Positions 53,709 through 64,000 of a stretch of 64,000 nt of DNA are shown one piece after another. Origin of the DNA: Aquamicrobium lusatiense (GTDB lineage Bacteria; Pseudomonadota; Alphaproteobacteria; Rhizobiales; Rhizobiaceae); contig NZ_JACHEU010000001.1 in NCBI RefSeq assembly GCF_014201615.1, forward strand, positions 2,809,631-2,873,630. The letters run 5' to 3'. The notes under the pieces are model-generated. The model did no database searches. It was not told the DNA's origin and worked only from the letters and a program-made list of their open reading frames with translations. Within the stretch, counting starts at the first letter, position 1; each line of letters opens with the position of its first letter. The position numbers were made by a program, and so were the translations under genes.

Positions 53709-55388
53709 TCAGATGGCCGCCGCCGTGTTCTCGCGCAGAAGCCGTTCCGCCGCCGCCCGCGCCTCGTCGGTGATGGTCGCACCGGCCAGCATGCGGGCGA
53801 TCTCCTCCTGCCGGGCATCGATGTCCATGGCAACGATGCCGGTGGCGACACGGTCCGCCCCACCCGACTTGGAGATCAGGAAATGGGTGGAGGCGCGCGC
53901 CGCGACCTGCGGCGCATGGGTGACGGAAAGCACCTGCACGCCGCCCTTTGCCAGTCGGGCAAGACGCTGGCCGATGGCATCGGCCACCGCACCGCCCACG
54001 CCGGTGTCGATTTCGTCGAACACCAGCGTCGGGGCGGAACCACGGTCTGCCAGCGCCACCTTGAGCGCCAGCAGGAAGCGAGACAGCTCGCCGCCGGAAG
54101 CCACCTTCATCATCGGGCCGGGGCGCGTGCCGGGGTTGGTGCGCACCCAGAACTCGATCTGGTCGATGCCCTCTTCCATGCGATTGTCGGGCTCGCACGA
54201 CATTTCCACGATGAATTCGGCCCGTTCCAGCTTGAGCTCGGGCAGTTCCGCCATCACCGCGTCGCGCAGCCCCTTGGCAGAGGCCTGACGAAGATCGGAA
54301 AGATGAGCAGCGCTCTGATCATAAAGGTCGCGCGCCTGCTTTGCCTGCTGCACCAGAACCCCCAGCCGCTCTTCGCCGGCATCGAGATCCGCAAGATCGG
54401 CAGACATTGTGTCACGCAGCCGCGCCAGATCATCGACCTGCACATTGTGCTTGCGCCCCGCTGCTCTGAGCGCGAACAGCCGCTCCTCGGCCTGCTCCAG
54501 CCGCTGCGGATCGTATTCCGTGGCGCGCAGGGCCGCCTCGACACCGGATTGCGCGGCATCGAGAGAAAGCATCGCCTCATCCAGCGACGTAACCACATCG
54601 TCGAGCAGACCCGGAACCTCCGCCGCCTTGCGTTGCAGGCGGCGCAGCAGGCTTGCCAGCTGCGGCAGGGGCGAGGATGGTCCGGACAGAACGTCCTGCG
54701 CGTCGCTGATCTCGGAAGCGATCTTTTCAGCGCGCATCATATCCGTGCGCAGGGCTGCCAGCTCGCTTTCCTCGCCGGGCTGCGGATCGAGCTGCACCAG
54801 TTCGGCGACGGCGGCCCGCAGATAATCCGCCTCGCGGGCAGCCGCCTCCACCCGCGCCTTGTGCCGGGAAAGCTCCTGCTCGGCACCGCGCCACACGCGC
54901 CAGGCTTCCGCCGTCTCGCGCACGGCGCTGGCATGGCCGCCAAAGGCGTCGAGCACTTCACGATGGGCGCTGGCATCGACCAGCGCGCGCTCGTCGTGCT
55001 GGCCGTGGATTTCCACCAGCGCATGGCCGATGGTGCGCATCAGCGCCACGCTGGCCGGCTGGTCGTTGACGAAGACACGCGTGCGCCCATCCGCCGTCTG
55101 GATACGGCGCAGGATGATGTCGCCATCATCGTCGATGGCATTTTCAGAAAGAATGTCGCGCGCGAGGTGGTTGCGCGGAACGTCGAACACCGCCGTCACC
55201 TGACCCTGCGCAGCACCATGGCGCACAAGCGAGGCATCGCCGCGCGCGCCGAGCGCAAGAGAAAGCGAATCGAGCAGGATCGACTTGCCGGCACCGGTCT
55301 CACCCGTCAGCACGGAGAGACCCGAAGCAAAGTCTATGTCCAGCTTCTCGATCAGAACGATATCGCGGATCGACAGTCTGGAGAGCAT
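53709..55388 (-). CDS. recN: DNA repair protein RecN
   Basis: 559 residues, an SMC-like ATPase: Walker A GETGAGKSILLDSL at the N-terminus, a long coiled coil in the middle, and signature and Walker B in SGGELSRFLLAL and LVFDEIDTGVGG at the C-terminus. It holds broken DNA ends for recombination repair. The ATG at 55388 gives the family start MLSRLSIRDIVLIEKLD. It is 8 bp from bamD, so bamD-recN are probably cotranscribed. Confidence 0.95.
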   Translation of the reverse strand: MLSRLSIRDIVLIEKLDIDFASGLSVLTGETGAGKSILLDSLSLALGARGDASLVRHGAAQGQVTAVFDVPRNHLARDILSENAIDDDGDIILRRIQTADGRTRVFVNDQPASVALMRTIGHALVEIHGQHDERALVDASAHREVLDAFGGHASAVRETAEAWRVWRGAEQELSRHKARVEAAAREADYLRAAVAELVQLDPQPGEESELAALRTDMMRAEKIASEISDAQDVLSGPSSPLPQLASLLRRLQRKAAEVPGLLDDVVTSLDEAMLSLDAAQSGVEAALRATEYDPQRLEQAEERLFALRAAGRKHNVQVDDLARLRDTMSADLADLDAGEERLGVLVQQAKQARDLYDQSAAHLSDLRQASAKGLRDAVMAELPELKLERAEFIVEMSCEPDNRMEEGIDQIEFWVRTNPGTRPGPMMKVASGGELSRFLLALKVALADRGSAPTLVFDEIDTGVGGAVADAIGQRLARLAKGGVQVLSVTHAPQVAARASTHFLISKSGGADRVATGIVAMDIDARQEEIARMLAGATITDEARAAAERLLRENTAAAI

Positions 55389-55396
55389 GGCAGCCT

Positions 55397-56275
55397 TCAG
55401 CCGGTAATCAGCTTCCCGGCCTTGGATATCCACGAGCCGGCATTCTCACGCGGTGTCAGCCCGCCGCTCTGCAGCAGCTTGTAGGAATCCTTGTACCACT
55501 GGCTGCTCGGATAGTTCTGGCCGAGAACAGCGGCTGCGGTCTGCGCCTCGTCGGTCAGGCCCATCGCATAATAGGCCTCGACCAGACGCGCCAGCGCCTC
55601 TTCGATATGACGGGTGTTGGAATACTGCTCGACCACGGTGCGGAAGCGCTTGATCGATGCCAGATATTCGCGCCGCTCCAGATAATAGCGGCCGACCTGC
55701 ATCTCCTTGCCGGCGAGCTGGTCGTTGGCGAAGCGGATCTTGGTGCGGGCATCTTCCGCATATTGCGAATCGGGCCAGCGATTGACCAGCTCCTGCATGG
55801 TCTGCACGGTCTGGCGCGCCTCCTTCTGATCCTGCGTCACGTCGCGAATCTGGCGGAAATAGCTCAGGCCGGCGATGTAGACGGCATAATCGGCGTCCTC
55901 CGACGTCGGGTAGAGATTGAGATATCTCTGCGACATCTGGATGGCGTCGTCATATTTGCCCTGCCGGTAATTGGTGAATGCGCCCATCACCATCGCCTTG
56001 CGGGCATATTCCGAATAGGGATGCTGGCGGTCAACGGCGGCGAACTTCTTTGCGGCTTCGCCGAGGCGTCCGGCATTGAGGTTGGCGAGGCCCTGATTGT
56101 AGAGCACGTCCGCAGGTTCGGTCTGCTCAACATAGGTCGAAAGGTCGAGATCCTTGCCCGAAGCCGAGCAGCCGGCAAGAACCATCGGCGCGACGGCAAC
56201 CGACAATGCCAGGACAACCCACCCCAGGGAACCCTTCGCTGGTGCCATCGATCGATCAGCCCGTGTGAACATCAT
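55397..56275 (-). CDS. bamD: Outer membrane assembly lipoprotein BamD
   Basis: 292 residues. A basic start and hydrophobic stretch end in the lipobox LAGC, so Cys near residue 35 carries the lipid anchor. TPR-like repeats follow ([44 protein letters not shown]), the BamD/ComL fold. It is an essential part of the Bam complex. Two adjacent ATGs (56275, 56272) are possible; AAGGGCG is upstream of both. Confidence 0.94.
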   Translation of the reverse strand: MMFTRADRSMAPAKGSLGWVVLALSVAVAPMVLAGCSASGKDLDLSTYVEQTEPADVLYNQGLANLNAGRLGEAAKKFAAVDRQHPYSEYARKAMVMGAFTNYRQGKYDDAIQMSQRYLNLYPTSEDADYAVYIAGLSYFRQIRDVTQDQKEARQTVQTMQELVNRWPDSQYAEDARTKIRFANDQLAGKEMQVGRYYLERREYLASIKRFRTVVEQYSNTRHIEEALARLVEAYYAMGLTDEAQTAAAVLGQNYPSSQWYKDSYKLLQSGGLTPRENAGSWISKAGKLITG

Positions 56276-56457
56276 GATTGGGATTCGCCCTTTCGGCACC
56301 GTTTCCTCGGTCAGCGTGCAGCCATAGACCATAACAGCCACGCGCGGCAACGCTATCCGCCGCCAATCGCACATTTTTGTGGCAAGCGTCGATCTTCCCG
56401 GCATATGCGGGAAAAATACCTTCGTGAAAAGATCTGGTATCGGAACCCGTCAAGCGC

Positions 56458-57399
56458 TCAGATCATCCAGGGCGCGAAAACCGGGCCGCTGACGGCGCTG
56501 ATCTCAGCGATACGGCCGCGTTCATACCGCGTCGTGGTTTCGACGATCTCATAGGCGCTGCGGTCCGAAAGCAGCCGCCGCAGAGCGGCCGCGTTCAGCC
56601 TGTGCCCACCGCGATAGGAGCGGAAGCAGCCGATGAAGCGCGCGCCGGCCAGCGCCAGATCGCCCATGGCGTCCAGCGTCTTGTGGCGCACGAACTCGTC
56701 GGGGTAGCGCAGGCCGCCCATGTTGATGACGCGGTTGTCGTGGCCGATGACCACGGAATTCTCCAGCGAAGAGCCCAGCGCATAGCCGGCCGCCCACAGG
56801 CGCTCGACATCCTTGAGGAAGCCGAAGGTGCGCGCCCGCGCCACTTCGTTGCGAAACGATTCGCCGTTCAGATCGATCGCGAACTGCTGACGGCCGATGG
56901 CCGGGCTCTCGAAATCGATCTCGACCTCAAAGCGCGTTCCCGTGTGAGGACGGAATTCCGCCCATGACGCCCCGTTTTCGATACGGACGTCCCTGAGCAC
57001 GCGGATAAAGCGGCGCTTCACGGCCTGGGTCTCGATCCCGGCCCGGTCAATGGCTTCCACGAACACCGCAGCACTGCCGTCGAGAATGGGAACCTCATTG
57101 CCTTCCACCTCGATGACGAGGTTGTCGAGACCCACGCCGAGAACAGCCGCCATCAGATGCTCGACGGTCGCGACGTGCGCGCCGTCGGGGTTCCCGATCA
57201 TGGTGGAGAGGTCGGTCGCGCCGACCTCGGAAACCAGAGCGCGCAACTCCTTGCCGGGTTCGCGTCCGTCGACAAAATGGAAGATGATACCCGTATCGGG
57301 ATCGGAGGGAGCGAACGTCACCGAAACCGGCTTGCCGCTGTGAACGCCTGTGCCTGCAAGGGTCACGCGCGATTTTATGGTGGTCTGATAATCGTTCAA
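56458..57399 (-). CDS. lpxC: UDP-3-O-acyl-N-acetylglucosamine deacetylase
   Basis: 313 residues. Committed step of lipid A synthesis. Zinc ligands are His in VEHLMAAVLG, and His and Asp in HKTLDAMGDL; SGGH-like catalytic His is in GGHRLN. DYQTTIKSRVTLAGTGVHSG is the usual N-terminus. No ATG fits; I chose the TTG at 57399 because GGGGA stands just before it. A TTG at 57438 would add 13 residues without a ribosome site. The 299 bp between here and the ftsZ stop hold no gene. Confidence 0.94.
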   Translation of the reverse strand: MNDYQTTIKSRVTLAGTGVHSGKPVSVTFAPSDPDTGIIFHFVDGREPGKELRALVSEVGATDLSTMIGNPDGAHVATVEHLMAAVLGVGLDNLVIEVEGNEVPILDGSAAVFVEAIDRAGIETQAVKRRFIRVLRDVRIENGASWAEFRPHTGTRFEVEIDFESPAIGRQQFAIDLNGESFRNEVARARTFGFLKDVERLWAAGYALGSSLENSVVIGHDNRVINMGGLRYPDEFVRHKTLDAMGDLALAGARFIGCFRSYRGGHRLNAAALRRLLSDRSAYEIVETTTRYERGRIAEISAVSGPVFAPWMI

Positions 57400-57640
57400 A
57401 ACGATCCCCGTATGCCCGCTCGTTCCGTTGACTTCCAACTACCGGTCAACGGCGTTTCAGATACGGCAAGAAGGCAATTCCCCCAACCTGCAGGCCGCGC
57501 AAACTATGCTGCCGGCGAAGATAGTGACGCGCCCCACTTCATCCAAATCACGCTTTTTTACCCCATGTAACAGCCAGCGTCATCCGCAGATGCGCGATAA
57601 ATGCCTGTTTTTGCGGGACATCAACAGGAAAGAAAACAGC

Positions 57641-57673
57641 AGAAAGGGGCAGCCCGTTTCCCGGCTGCCCCCT
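57641..57673 (-). terminator. Terminator after ftsZ
   Basis: Stem GGGGCAGCC / GGCTGCCCC (9 bp), 8-nt loop, followed on the minus strand by CTTTCTGCTGTTTTC, a T-rich tail. About 26 bp after the ftsZ stop. Confidence 0.75.
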
Positions 57674-57698
57674 TGAAATCATGGCGATGTTGCGGCGG

Positions 57699-59408
57699 TC
57701 AGTTGGCCTGACGGCGCAGGAAGGCCGGAATCTCCAGCTGGTCGTCATCATGCGCAGCACGCGGCTGGGCGACGAGGCGACCTTGATCGTCAAGCTGGCC
57801 ACGACGCGGCGCATAGAGCTGCGAATCATGGCTCGGCGCACGGCGCACTTCCGGAGCCGCCTGACGCAGCTTCGGCTCGCGCGGCTGTGCCGGCTGCAGA
57901 CGGGCAGCAGGCTCTTCCTCGCGGCGCGTGAGACCATTGGTCAGGCGCTTCAGGAGCCCCATCGGGCCACGCTCTTCATGGTCGACCGGGTTCTTCTTCG
58001 CTTCCACTTCAGCACGCACGACCGGCGGGAAATCCTCGACCCGCGGCATGCGCTGCGGAGCGGGCTGATGGTGCATTTCACGCGGCTGCGGAGCCGGCTG
58101 CGGCGCAGGCTGCATCTGCAGGGCTGCCTGCTGGGTCACGACCGGCTGCTGGAATGGCTGAACAGGCTGGTGGGGCTGTGGCTGCTGGAAGAGCTGGCTT
58201 TGGGGGCGAAAGCCATCGGCACTCTGACCCGCATTGTGGGACCCGGCATTGTGAGACAGGGCTGCGGCGTTCTGCTCGGCCATCTGGAATGCCTCGGCAA
58301 CCGGATCGGCAGCACGCGGCTCCTGAACAGGCGCCGGCTGCGGCGCGGGCTGGACAGGACGGACCTCGGCGGTAGGGCGAATGACCGGCTTCGGCGGCTG
58401 CGCCGGACGAATGGCGATCGGAGCCGCGGCAATGTCCTCGGCCGACTTGTCGATGCCGGTGGCAACGACAGACACGCGGATGACGCCTTCCAGCTCTTCG
58501 TCGAAAGTCGCGCCCAGGATGATGTTGGCGTCCTGATCGACTTCCTCGCGGATGCGGGTCGCGGCCTCGTCGACCTCGAACAGGGTCAGATCCCGGCCGC
58601 CGGTGATCGAGATCAGCAGGCCCTTGGCGCCGCGCATGGAGGTCTCGTCGAGCAGCGGGTTGGCGATTGCCGCCTCGGCAGCGGCCATCGCGCGGCCCTC
58701 GCCGGAAGCCTCGCCAGTGCCCATCATGGCCTTGCCCATCTCGCGCATCACCGAGCGAACGTCGGCGAAGTCGAGGTTGATCAGGCCTTCCTTGACCATC
58801 AGATCGGTGATGCAGGCAACGCCCGAGTAGAGCACCTGATCGGCCATGGCGAAGGCATCGGCGAAGGTGGTCTTGTCATTGGCCAGACGGAACAGGTTCT
58901 GGTTCGGAATGACGATCAACGTGTCGACGGACTTCTGCAACTCCTCAATGCCAAGGTCTGCCGTCTTCATGCGGCGCTGACCCTCGAAGTGGAACGGCTT
59001 GGTGACGACGCCTACCGTCAGGATGCCCTTTTCGCGGGCAGCGCGGGCGACGACGGGAGCCGCACCCGTGCCGGTGCCGCCGCCCATGCCGGCGGTGACG
59101 AAGCACATATGCGTGTGGGACAGATGGTCGTTGATCTCGTCGATGCACTCTTCAGCGGCAGCGCGACCGACCTCGGGCTGCGAGCCCGCGCCCAGACCTT
59201 CGGTGACATGCGCGCCAAGCTGAATGAGACGCTCGGCCTTCGACATGGTCAGCGCCTGAGCGTCGGTGTTCGCCACCACGAACTCGACGCCACGCAGGCC
59301 TGAGGTGATCATGTTGTTGACAGCATTGCCGCCGCCGCCGCCGACACCGAACACGGTGATGCGGGGCTTCAGCTCGGTGATGTCCGGCTTTTGAAGATTG
59401 ATTGCCAT
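57699..59408 (-). CDS. ftsZ: Cell division protein FtsZ
   Basis: 569 residues. The GTPase core (first 320 or so) has [13 protein letters not shown] and the tubulin signature [11 protein letters not shown] disordered linker of about 220 residues rich in Pro, Gln and Ala follows, then the conserved C-terminal peptide [13 protein letters not shown] that binds FtsA. The very long linker is normal for Rhizobiales. It polymerises to the division ring. Confidence 0.97.
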   Translation of the reverse strand: MAINLQKPDITELKPRITVFGVGGGGGNAVNNMITSGLRGVEFVVANTDAQALTMSKAERLIQLGAHVTEGLGAGSQPEVGRAAAEECIDEINDHLSHTHMCFVTAGMGGGTGTGAAPVVARAAREKGILTVGVVTKPFHFEGQRRMKTADLGIEELQKSVDTLIVIPNQNLFRLANDKTTFADAFAMADQVLYSGVACITDLMVKEGLINLDFADVRSVMREMGKAMMGTGEASGEGRAMAAAEAAIANPLLDETSMRGAKGLLISITGGRDLTLFEVDEAATRIREEVDQDANIILGATFDEELEGVIRVSVVATGIDKSAEDIAAAPIAIRPAQPPKPVIRPTAEVRPVQPAPQPAPVQEPRAADPVAEAFQMAEQNAAALSHNAGSHNAGQSADGFRPQSQLFQQPQPHQPVQPFQQPVVTQQAALQMQPAPQPAPQPREMHHQPAPQRMPRVEDFPPVVRAEVEAKKNPVDHEERGPMGLLKRLTNGLTRREEEPAARLQPAQPREPKLRQAAPEVRRAPSHDSQLYAPRRGQLDDQGRLVAQPRAAHDDDQLEIPAFLRRQAN

Positions 59409-59478
59409 TGTCCTCGTCCTTTTGCCTTTCCCGCCGCTTCGCCGTAGCGGCCGTGTATGGGGCTGTCCCCGTCAAACT

Positions 59479-60786
59479 CTAGAAACTGTCTCTCAACCAC
59501 TGACTTACGCGATACAGGCGCCCGTCGGTGCCGGTCATCTTGAAACCGGCAATCCCCTTCGACGGACGGCTTTCGAAATTCGCCACCTGCGGATAGATCA
59601 GAAGTCCAACCACGGTGGAGAATGCCGGCCCCTTGGCTGCCTCCGGCAGCCCCGCAACGCCCAGAGGGCGCCCGGCGCGCACATTCCGTCCAAGAATGCG
59701 GCGCGCCGCTTCCGGGAGGCCCGCCAGCTGGCTGGCTCCACCCGTCAAAACGATTCGCTTGCCGATGGCGCTGCCATAGCCTGATTTGCTGATGCGGTCG
59801 CGCAGCATTTCGAGCGTTTCCTCGACCCGCGCGCGGATGATGCGCGTCATAACCGAGCGCGGAACCTGCATGGGGGCGCCATGGTCGTCGCCGATCGGAT
59901 GAATGGTGACCAGATCGCGGTCGTCGGCACTGCCGGGCAGCGCCGAACCGTGCATGACCTTGAGCCGCTCCGCCGCCTCGATGGTGGTGGAAAGACCCTT
60001 GGCCAGATCCAGCGTCACATGGTTGCCGCCAACCGGAATGGCGTCACCATGCACGAAATTGCCTTCCGAGAAGATCGAGATGGTGGTGGTGCCGCCACCC
60101 ATGTCGATGCAGGCAGCACCCATCTCCAGCTCGTCGTCGACCAGCGCGGCAAGGCCGCTTGCATAAGGCGTCGCCACCATGCGCTCGACCGAAAGATGCG
60201 AACGGTTGATGGCCAGCTCGATGTTGCGCAGGGGCGCTGCATCTCCGGTCAGCACATGCATGTCCACGCCCAGCGTGTCGCCGACCATGCCGCGCGGATC
60301 GCGCACGCCGCGCTCGGCGTCCAGCGAGAAGCCGACGGGAAGCGAATGCACAACTTCGCGCTCGGATCTCAGCGCCTGCCGCGCGCCTGCGGCAAGCACG
60401 CGCTTGATGTCGCTTTCGTCCACCTCATGACCGCCGAGATTGACGGTGGCGGAGAAGATATCGCTCTTCAGGCGACCCGCCGTCATGTTCACGATCAGCG
60501 AGTCGACCGTCAGCCCCGCCATGCGCTCGGCCGAATCCACGGCCAACCGGATGGCATGCTCGGCACGCTCCAGATCGATGACCACGCCGGACTTCATGCC
60601 CTGCGACTTCTGATGACCGATGCCGATGACCTGAATGCGATGGGTGCGCCCACGCAGCAGGTTGCCATCCTCGCACGGCTTCAGTTTCGCGACCACGCAG
60701 CAGACCTTGCTGGAGCCGACATCGAGAACGGTCAGAATACCCGAACGCCGCGACGAAGCATCGCCATTTTTACGCAGCCAGTTCAT
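59479..60786 (-). CDS. ftsA: Cell division protein FtsA
   Basis: 435 residues of the actin fold: GILTVLDVGSSKVCCVV (phosphate 1), the SHS2/1C region around residues 90-170, DMGGGTTTISIF (phosphate 2) and LTGGASQLAGLPEAA. The C-terminal helix RLYRVSQWLRDSF is the membrane anchor. It tethers FtsZ to the membrane. It overlaps ftsQ by 4 bp and is 70 bp from ftsZ. Confidence 0.95.
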   Translation of the reverse strand: MNWLRKNGDASSRRSGILTVLDVGSSKVCCVVAKLKPCEDGNLLRGRTHRIQVIGIGHQKSQGMKSGVVIDLERAEHAIRLAVDSAERMAGLTVDSLIVNMTAGRLKSDIFSATVNLGGHEVDESDIKRVLAAGARQALRSEREVVHSLPVGFSLDAERGVRDPRGMVGDTLGVDMHVLTGDAAPLRNIELAINRSHLSVERMVATPYASGLAALVDDELEMGAACIDMGGGTTTISIFSEGNFVHGDAIPVGGNHVTLDLAKGLSTTIEAAERLKVMHGSALPGSADDRDLVTIHPIGDDHGAPMQVPRSVMTRIIRARVEETLEMLRDRISKSGYGSAIGKRIVLTGGASQLAGLPEAARRILGRNVRAGRPLGVAGLPEAAKGPAFSTVVGLLIYPQVANFESRPSKGIAGFKMTGTDGRLYRVSQWLRDSF

Positions 60787-61703
60787 ATGCTGCTCCCCGC
60801 CTTGCGCGCGCCGCCCTTGGCACCTTTCAGCGCCGCCAGACGCGCGCTGGAAGCATCCGGAGAAAGCTCGAGAGCAACCCTGTCGGAGATGCGCAGATCG
60901 ACCGCCACGATATCGCGTCCGAGCAGACCCTGCTCGCGATCCATCCGGGCAAGCCGTTCAAGCGCAGCATCGATATCAAGCTCGGGAAGCTTAACCTTCA
61001 CACCGTTGTCGAGATAGAGATCCCAGCGGCGCTCGCCGATGCGCACATATCCCTTCACACGACCAGCCAGCTCGGGAACCTGCTCGATCCGCGCAACCAG
61101 CGACGGGGCGTTCTCAGGTGCGCCCACGCCGACGATCAGCGGCAGCGCCGCCAGACGTCCGCCGGTGAACGGCGCAATCACCCGCCCCGATTTCTCGATG
61201 ACGCTCAGCGACTGACCCTGCTGCCAGATCGCGAACGGCTCACGCTCATCGATCCGCACTTCCAGCGTGTTGGGATAAACCTTGCGAACGGTCGCATGCT
61301 GAACCCACGGCAGAGCGGAGATGCGCTCACGCGCATCGATCACATCGAGACCCACCAGCGCAGTCCAGCCGTTAAGGTCGAGGCGGTCGAGAATATCGAT
61401 TTCCGACGTATGCTGATTGCCCACGACCCTGATCTGATCGACGGCAAAACCGGTGCGGGCGGTCACGCCCTGCACGAAATCATCAAGCTGGCCGCCGATA
61501 TAGGCGCCATAGGTCGCGCTGGACGACAGCAGCGCAACGGAAAGGATCGTCGCAGCAAAGCGCGGCGCCGTATAGGCACCCTCGCCCAGCCTCGAAAACA
61601 CGCGCAGAGGACGGCGCAGCCAGCGCGGCAACACGGGACGAGCGAGCGGCGACAGGCCCGCCAGCCTTCCCTCAACCATCCGTCCCGACCTCAACGAAGA
61701 CAC
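60783..61703 (-). CDS. ftsQ: Cell division protein FtsQ
   Basis: 306 residues: a basic cytoplasmic part, one membrane helix ([21 protein letters not shown]), and a POTRA domain starting [20 protein letters not shown], then the FtsQ beta domain. It is a hub of the divisome. The start is uncertain: I chose the GTG at 61703 because GGAGGA stands 6 nt before it; an ATG at 61679 and a TTG at 61724 are in frame. The chosen start overlaps the end of ddl by 13 bp. Confidence 0.92.
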   Translation of the reverse strand: MSSLRSGRMVEGRLAGLSPLARPVLPRWLRRPLRVFSRLGEGAYTAPRFAATILSVALLSSSATYGAYIGGQLDDFVQGVTARTGFAVDQIRVVGNQHTSEIDILDRLDLNGWTALVGLDVIDARERISALPWVQHATVRKVYPNTLEVRIDEREPFAIWQQGQSLSVIEKSGRVIAPFTGGRLAALPLIVGVGAPENAPSLVARIEQVPELAGRVKGYVRIGERRWDLYLDNGVKVKLPELDIDAALERLARMDREQGLLGRDIVAVDLRISDRVALELSPDASSARLAALKGAKGGARKAGSSI

Positions 61704-62617
61704 GAAGCGTCCTCCACCATCCAACTCAACAGATCGCCGAATGAATGCCCTGCGTGCGCGGCGATCTCAGGCACCAGAGACGTCGGCGTCATGCCCGGCT
61801 GAGTGTTAACCTCCAGCCAGACGATCTCTCCATTTTCGGAATGGCGATCGTCATAACGGAAGTCAGACCGGGACACGCCCCGGCAGCCGATTGCTTGATG
61901 AGCCTTAAGCGCCAGTGTCTGTATTTTTTGGTAAATATTCGGTGAAATTTTTGCCGGAGTTTCGTGTTTTGAGCCGCCGGGCACATATTTGGAATCATAA
62001 TCGTAGAAGGCGTGGCCGGTCGGAATGATTTCACACACCCCAAGCGCCACATCGCCCATCACCGCGCAGGTCAGCTCCCGGCCATGCACATAGCGCTCGA
62101 CCATGACAGCCTCGCCGTAATTCCATTCGGGCGACGAGACAATCTGCGGCGGATGCGATTGATCCTCCCTCACAATCACCACACCGAAGCTGGAACCCTC
62201 AGCCACCGGCTTCACCACATAGGGCGGCACCATCGGATGCTCGCCACGAATATCAAAGCGATTGACGACCCTTGATTCCGCCACCGGAATGCCGGCAGCA
62301 CGGGCAACCCTCTTGGCCTGCTCCTTGTTCATCGCCAGAGCGGAAGCCAGCACACCGGAGTGGGTGTAAGGGATCTCCAGATATTCAAGCACACCCTGAA
62401 TGAGGCCATCCTCGCCATAAGGGCCGTGCAGCGCATTGAAGGCGACATCCGGTCTCAACTCAGCCAACACCGCACCGACATCGCGCCCCACATCGACACG
62501 CGTGACCCTGTAGCCTTCCGCCTCAAGCGCATCGGCACACGCATTGCCCGACGAAATGGAAACCGGCCTCTCGGACGAGAATCCCCCCATCAGAACAGCA
62601 ACGTGCTTTTTGGTCAT
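61691..62617 (-). CDS. ddl: D-alanine--D-alanine ligase
   Basis: 308 residues of the ATP-grasp family, the DdlB form found in dcw clusters. [20 protein letters not shown] and [11 protein letters not shown] at the N-terminus, [16 protein letters not shown] (ATP lysine) and [12 protein letters not shown] (metal ligands) are all present. It makes the D-Ala-D-Ala dipeptide of peptidoglycan. Confidence 0.96.
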   Translation of the reverse strand: MTKKHVAVLMGGFSSERPVSISSGNACADALEAEGYRVTRVDVGRDVGAVLAELRPDVAFNALHGPYGEDGLIQGVLEYLEIPYTHSGVLASALAMNKEQAKRVARAAGIPVAESRVVNRFDIRGEHPMVPPYVVKPVAEGSSFGVVIVREDQSHPPQIVSSPEWNYGEAVMVERYVHGRELTCAVMGDVALGVCEIIPTGHAFYDYDSKYVPGGSKHETPAKISPNIYQKIQTLALKAHQAIGCRGVSRSDFRYDDRHSENGEIVWLEVNTQPGMTPTSLVPEIAAHAGHSFGDLLSWMVEDASCLR

Positions 62618-62835
62618 ATCCCGTCATCCCCTCGGCGGGCTTCCATCTCTGTTTCCCGACTCAGAATCCGAGCCCGCACCGCGACCCACCGGGGATCGCG
62701 ACCTACGCGCCGAACGACTCAAATCAGGAAACGCTTAAGGCCAAAGAATCAGAGAGTTGATTCCGTGACAAGCCCTTAGGATTCCAAGAGATTCAATTTC
62801 ATCAAATTTGAATGAAAATTTACCCTTGTGAGTCC

Positions 62836-63801
62836 TCAGAGCAACTGTCCGAGGAACTCCTGAACTTCCTGCCCGGGACGGAATGCGCCGAGACGGCGGA
62901 TCTCCCAGTGCAGGCGTATGCCGGAATTTTCCAGAACGCGCGCGCGCACCGTCTCGCCGAGCGTTTCGAGGTCATAACCGGTGGCCGTACCGGTGTTGAT
63001 CATGAAGTTGCAGTGCATGGGCGACATCTGCGCCCCGCCGATCATCAGGCCGCGGCATCCTGCCTTGTCGATTTCCTTCCAGGCCGAAGTGCCTTCGGGA
63101 TTCTTGAAGGTGGAACCGCCGGTCTTTTCGCGAATCGGCTGCACCGTCTCGCGATGATGCTGCACCTCGTCCATCGCCGCGCGGATCACATCCTTGTCCT
63201 CGGCATAGCCTTCCATGACGACGGAGGTAAAGATCAGGCCTTTCGGGGCCGAACAATGCCGGTAGGCATAGCCCATATCGGCGTTTGAAAGCACATGGAC
63301 CTCGCCCTTGCGGTCGAGCGCCCTTACCTCCACCACGCGCTCGCGCGTTTCGACGCCGTTGGCGCCGGCGTTCATGCGCAGCGCCCCGCCGATGGCGCCG
63401 GGAATGCCGTGGTAGAAATGGAAACCGCCGATGCCGGCTTCCAGTGCCGCTGCAGCTGCCCGCTTGTCGGGCAGTGCCGTGCCGATGCGCAGGCGTGTCG
63501 GCGATATCGTCTCGACGTCGCCAAAACCCTTGGCCGAAAGGCGCACCACGAAGCCCGCAAGCCCGCCATCGCGCACCAGCAGGTTCGAGCCGACGCCAAC
63601 CACCATCACCGGAACCTCTTCCGGCACCGCCTTCAGGAAAGCAGCAAGGTCTTCCTCGTCGGCCGGCTGGAACATGGCGTCGGCCGGCCCGCCGGCTCGG
63701 AACCATGTGACCTTGTCCATACCGGCATCGGGGGTCATGCGGCCACGCAGGCCCGAAAGCCGGTCGCCCAGACTGTCGAGAAGTGCCTGGCCCCTGCTCA
63801 T
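62836..63801 (-). CDS. murB: UDP-N-acetylenolpyruvoylglucosamine reductase
   Basis: 321 residues. FAD-binding [39 protein letters not shown], and the catalytic Ser and Glu regions [10 protein letters not shown] and [12 protein letters not shown] are in place (a type I MurB). It reduces UDP-GlcNAc-enolpyruvate to UDP-MurNAc. The ATG at 63801 overlaps the murC stop by 4 bp. The 218 bp between ddl and murB contain no gene, only a small AT-rich inverted repeat ATTCAA/TTGAAT near 62790. Confidence 0.95.
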   Translation of the reverse strand: MSRGQALLDSLGDRLSGLRGRMTPDAGMDKVTWFRAGGPADAMFQPADEEDLAAFLKAVPEEVPVMVVGVGSNLLVRDGGLAGFVVRLSAKGFGDVETISPTRLRIGTALPDKRAAAAALEAGIGGFHFYHGIPGAIGGALRMNAGANGVETRERVVEVRALDRKGEVHVLSNADMGYAYRHCSAPKGLIFTSVVMEGYAEDKDVIRAAMDEVQHHRETVQPIREKTGGSTFKNPEGTSAWKEIDKAGCRGLMIGGAQMSPMHCNFMINTGTATGYDLETLGETVRARVLENSGIRLHWEIRRLGAFRPGQEVQEFLGQLL

Positions 63802-64000
63802 TTTGCGTCCCCGTTCAGTTCGCGCGGCAGGGCATAGGCCCATTGCGTGATGTTGCCGGCGCCAAGGAACACGACGAAATCGCCCGGCTTCGCCAGCTCG
63901 CGCACCAGCGGCGCCACGGCTGCCGCATCGGCGATATGGCGGGCATCGCGATGGCCGCCCGCGCGCATCTTCGACACCAGCGCCTCGCTGGAAACGCCGT
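63798..64000 (-). CDS. murC: UDP-N-acetylmuramate--alanine ligase, C-terminal fragment
   Basis: Only the last 67 codons are in the window. The reverse strand reads in frame to TGA (63800-63798) and ends [24 protein letters not shown], the characteristic MurC C-terminus. It adds L-alanine to UDP-MurNAc. The stop overlaps the murB start (ATGA), so the two are coupled. Confidence 0.93.
   Translation of the reverse strand, partial: GVSSEALVSKMRAGGHRDARHIADAAAVAPLVRELAKPGDFVVFLGAGNITQWAYALPRELNGDAK

Overview
The window is high-G+C DNA from an alphaproteobacterium, most probably a member of the Hyphomicrobiales (Mesorhizobium/Nitratireductor/Phyllobacteriaceae-like). This rests on the minus-strand order murC-murB-ddl-ftsQ-ftsA-ftsZ-lpxC-bamD-recN-ligA, a long-linker FtsZ, a circularly permuted two-piece tmRNA with tag ANDNYAEARLAA, an alpha-type SspB, and folA-hflK-hflC-DUF2065-degP synteny. 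The genus cannot be fixed from the sequence alone. I see no prophage, insertion sequence with a transposase, CRISPR array, rRNA or intact tRNA.

Layout. 1-4.9 kb: a HerA-type ATPase (5' end outside the window), a membrane diguanylate cyclase, miaA divergent from serB, and a GNAT gene. 5.1-9.8 kb (minus): degP, DUF2065, hflC, hflK, folA. 9.9-14.2 kb: cobF and a molybdenum block (a modE-like regulator, modC, modB, modA, and a divergent free-standing mop) with two ModE-like palindromes. This block separates folA from thyA (14.2-15.0 kb). 15.3-19.8 kb: DUF2853, split ssrA, a small P-loop protein, a Bcr/CflA efflux pump divergent from a TetR regulator, sspB and DUF4169. 20.5-29.4 kb: a complete potassium block (a 26-codon ORF, kdpF, kdpA, kdpB, kdpC, kdpD, kdpE, and an EIIA-Ntr-like gene). 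It sits between DUF4169 and a ribbon-helix-helix gene that probably were once adjacent. 29.5-39 kb: a large AsmA-type protein, FAD-linked lactate dehydrogenase, a hot-dog thioesterase, two small unknowns, and PQQ glucose dehydrogenase. 39.1-46.5 kb: UvrD/PcrA helicase, small unknowns, an outer-membrane-like barrel, a cysteine-rich peptide gene convergent with a secreted Asn/Gly-rich protein, a hexapeptide acyltransferase, and creA. 46.7-51.3 kb: a SCO-family copper protein, prmA, aminopeptidase P and azlCD. 51.4-64 kb: the DNA-repair, envelope and division block from ligA back to murC, which runs off the window.

How genes work together. The dcw block makes peptidoglycan precursor (murC, murB, ddl), the divisome (ftsQ, ftsA, ftsZ), lipid A (lpxC) and outer-membrane assembly (bamD). 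HflKC and DegP belong to envelope protein quality control. ssrA and sspB, 3 kb apart, encode the tag and the ClpXP adaptor of the ribosome-rescue pathway. KdpDE would sense K+ limitation and switch on KdpFABC, with the EIIA-Ntr-like protein as a possible local modulator. ModABC imports molybdate, while a DNA-binding-only ModE and a separate Mop look like the two halves of a molybdate sensor.

The items most worth a second look are: the Cys-rich peptide gene at 44213; the split ModE/Mop locus with its two operators; the kdp block inserted in otherwise conserved synteny; and a family of about 104-bp palindromic elements whose TAG end supplies the stop codon of three different genes.
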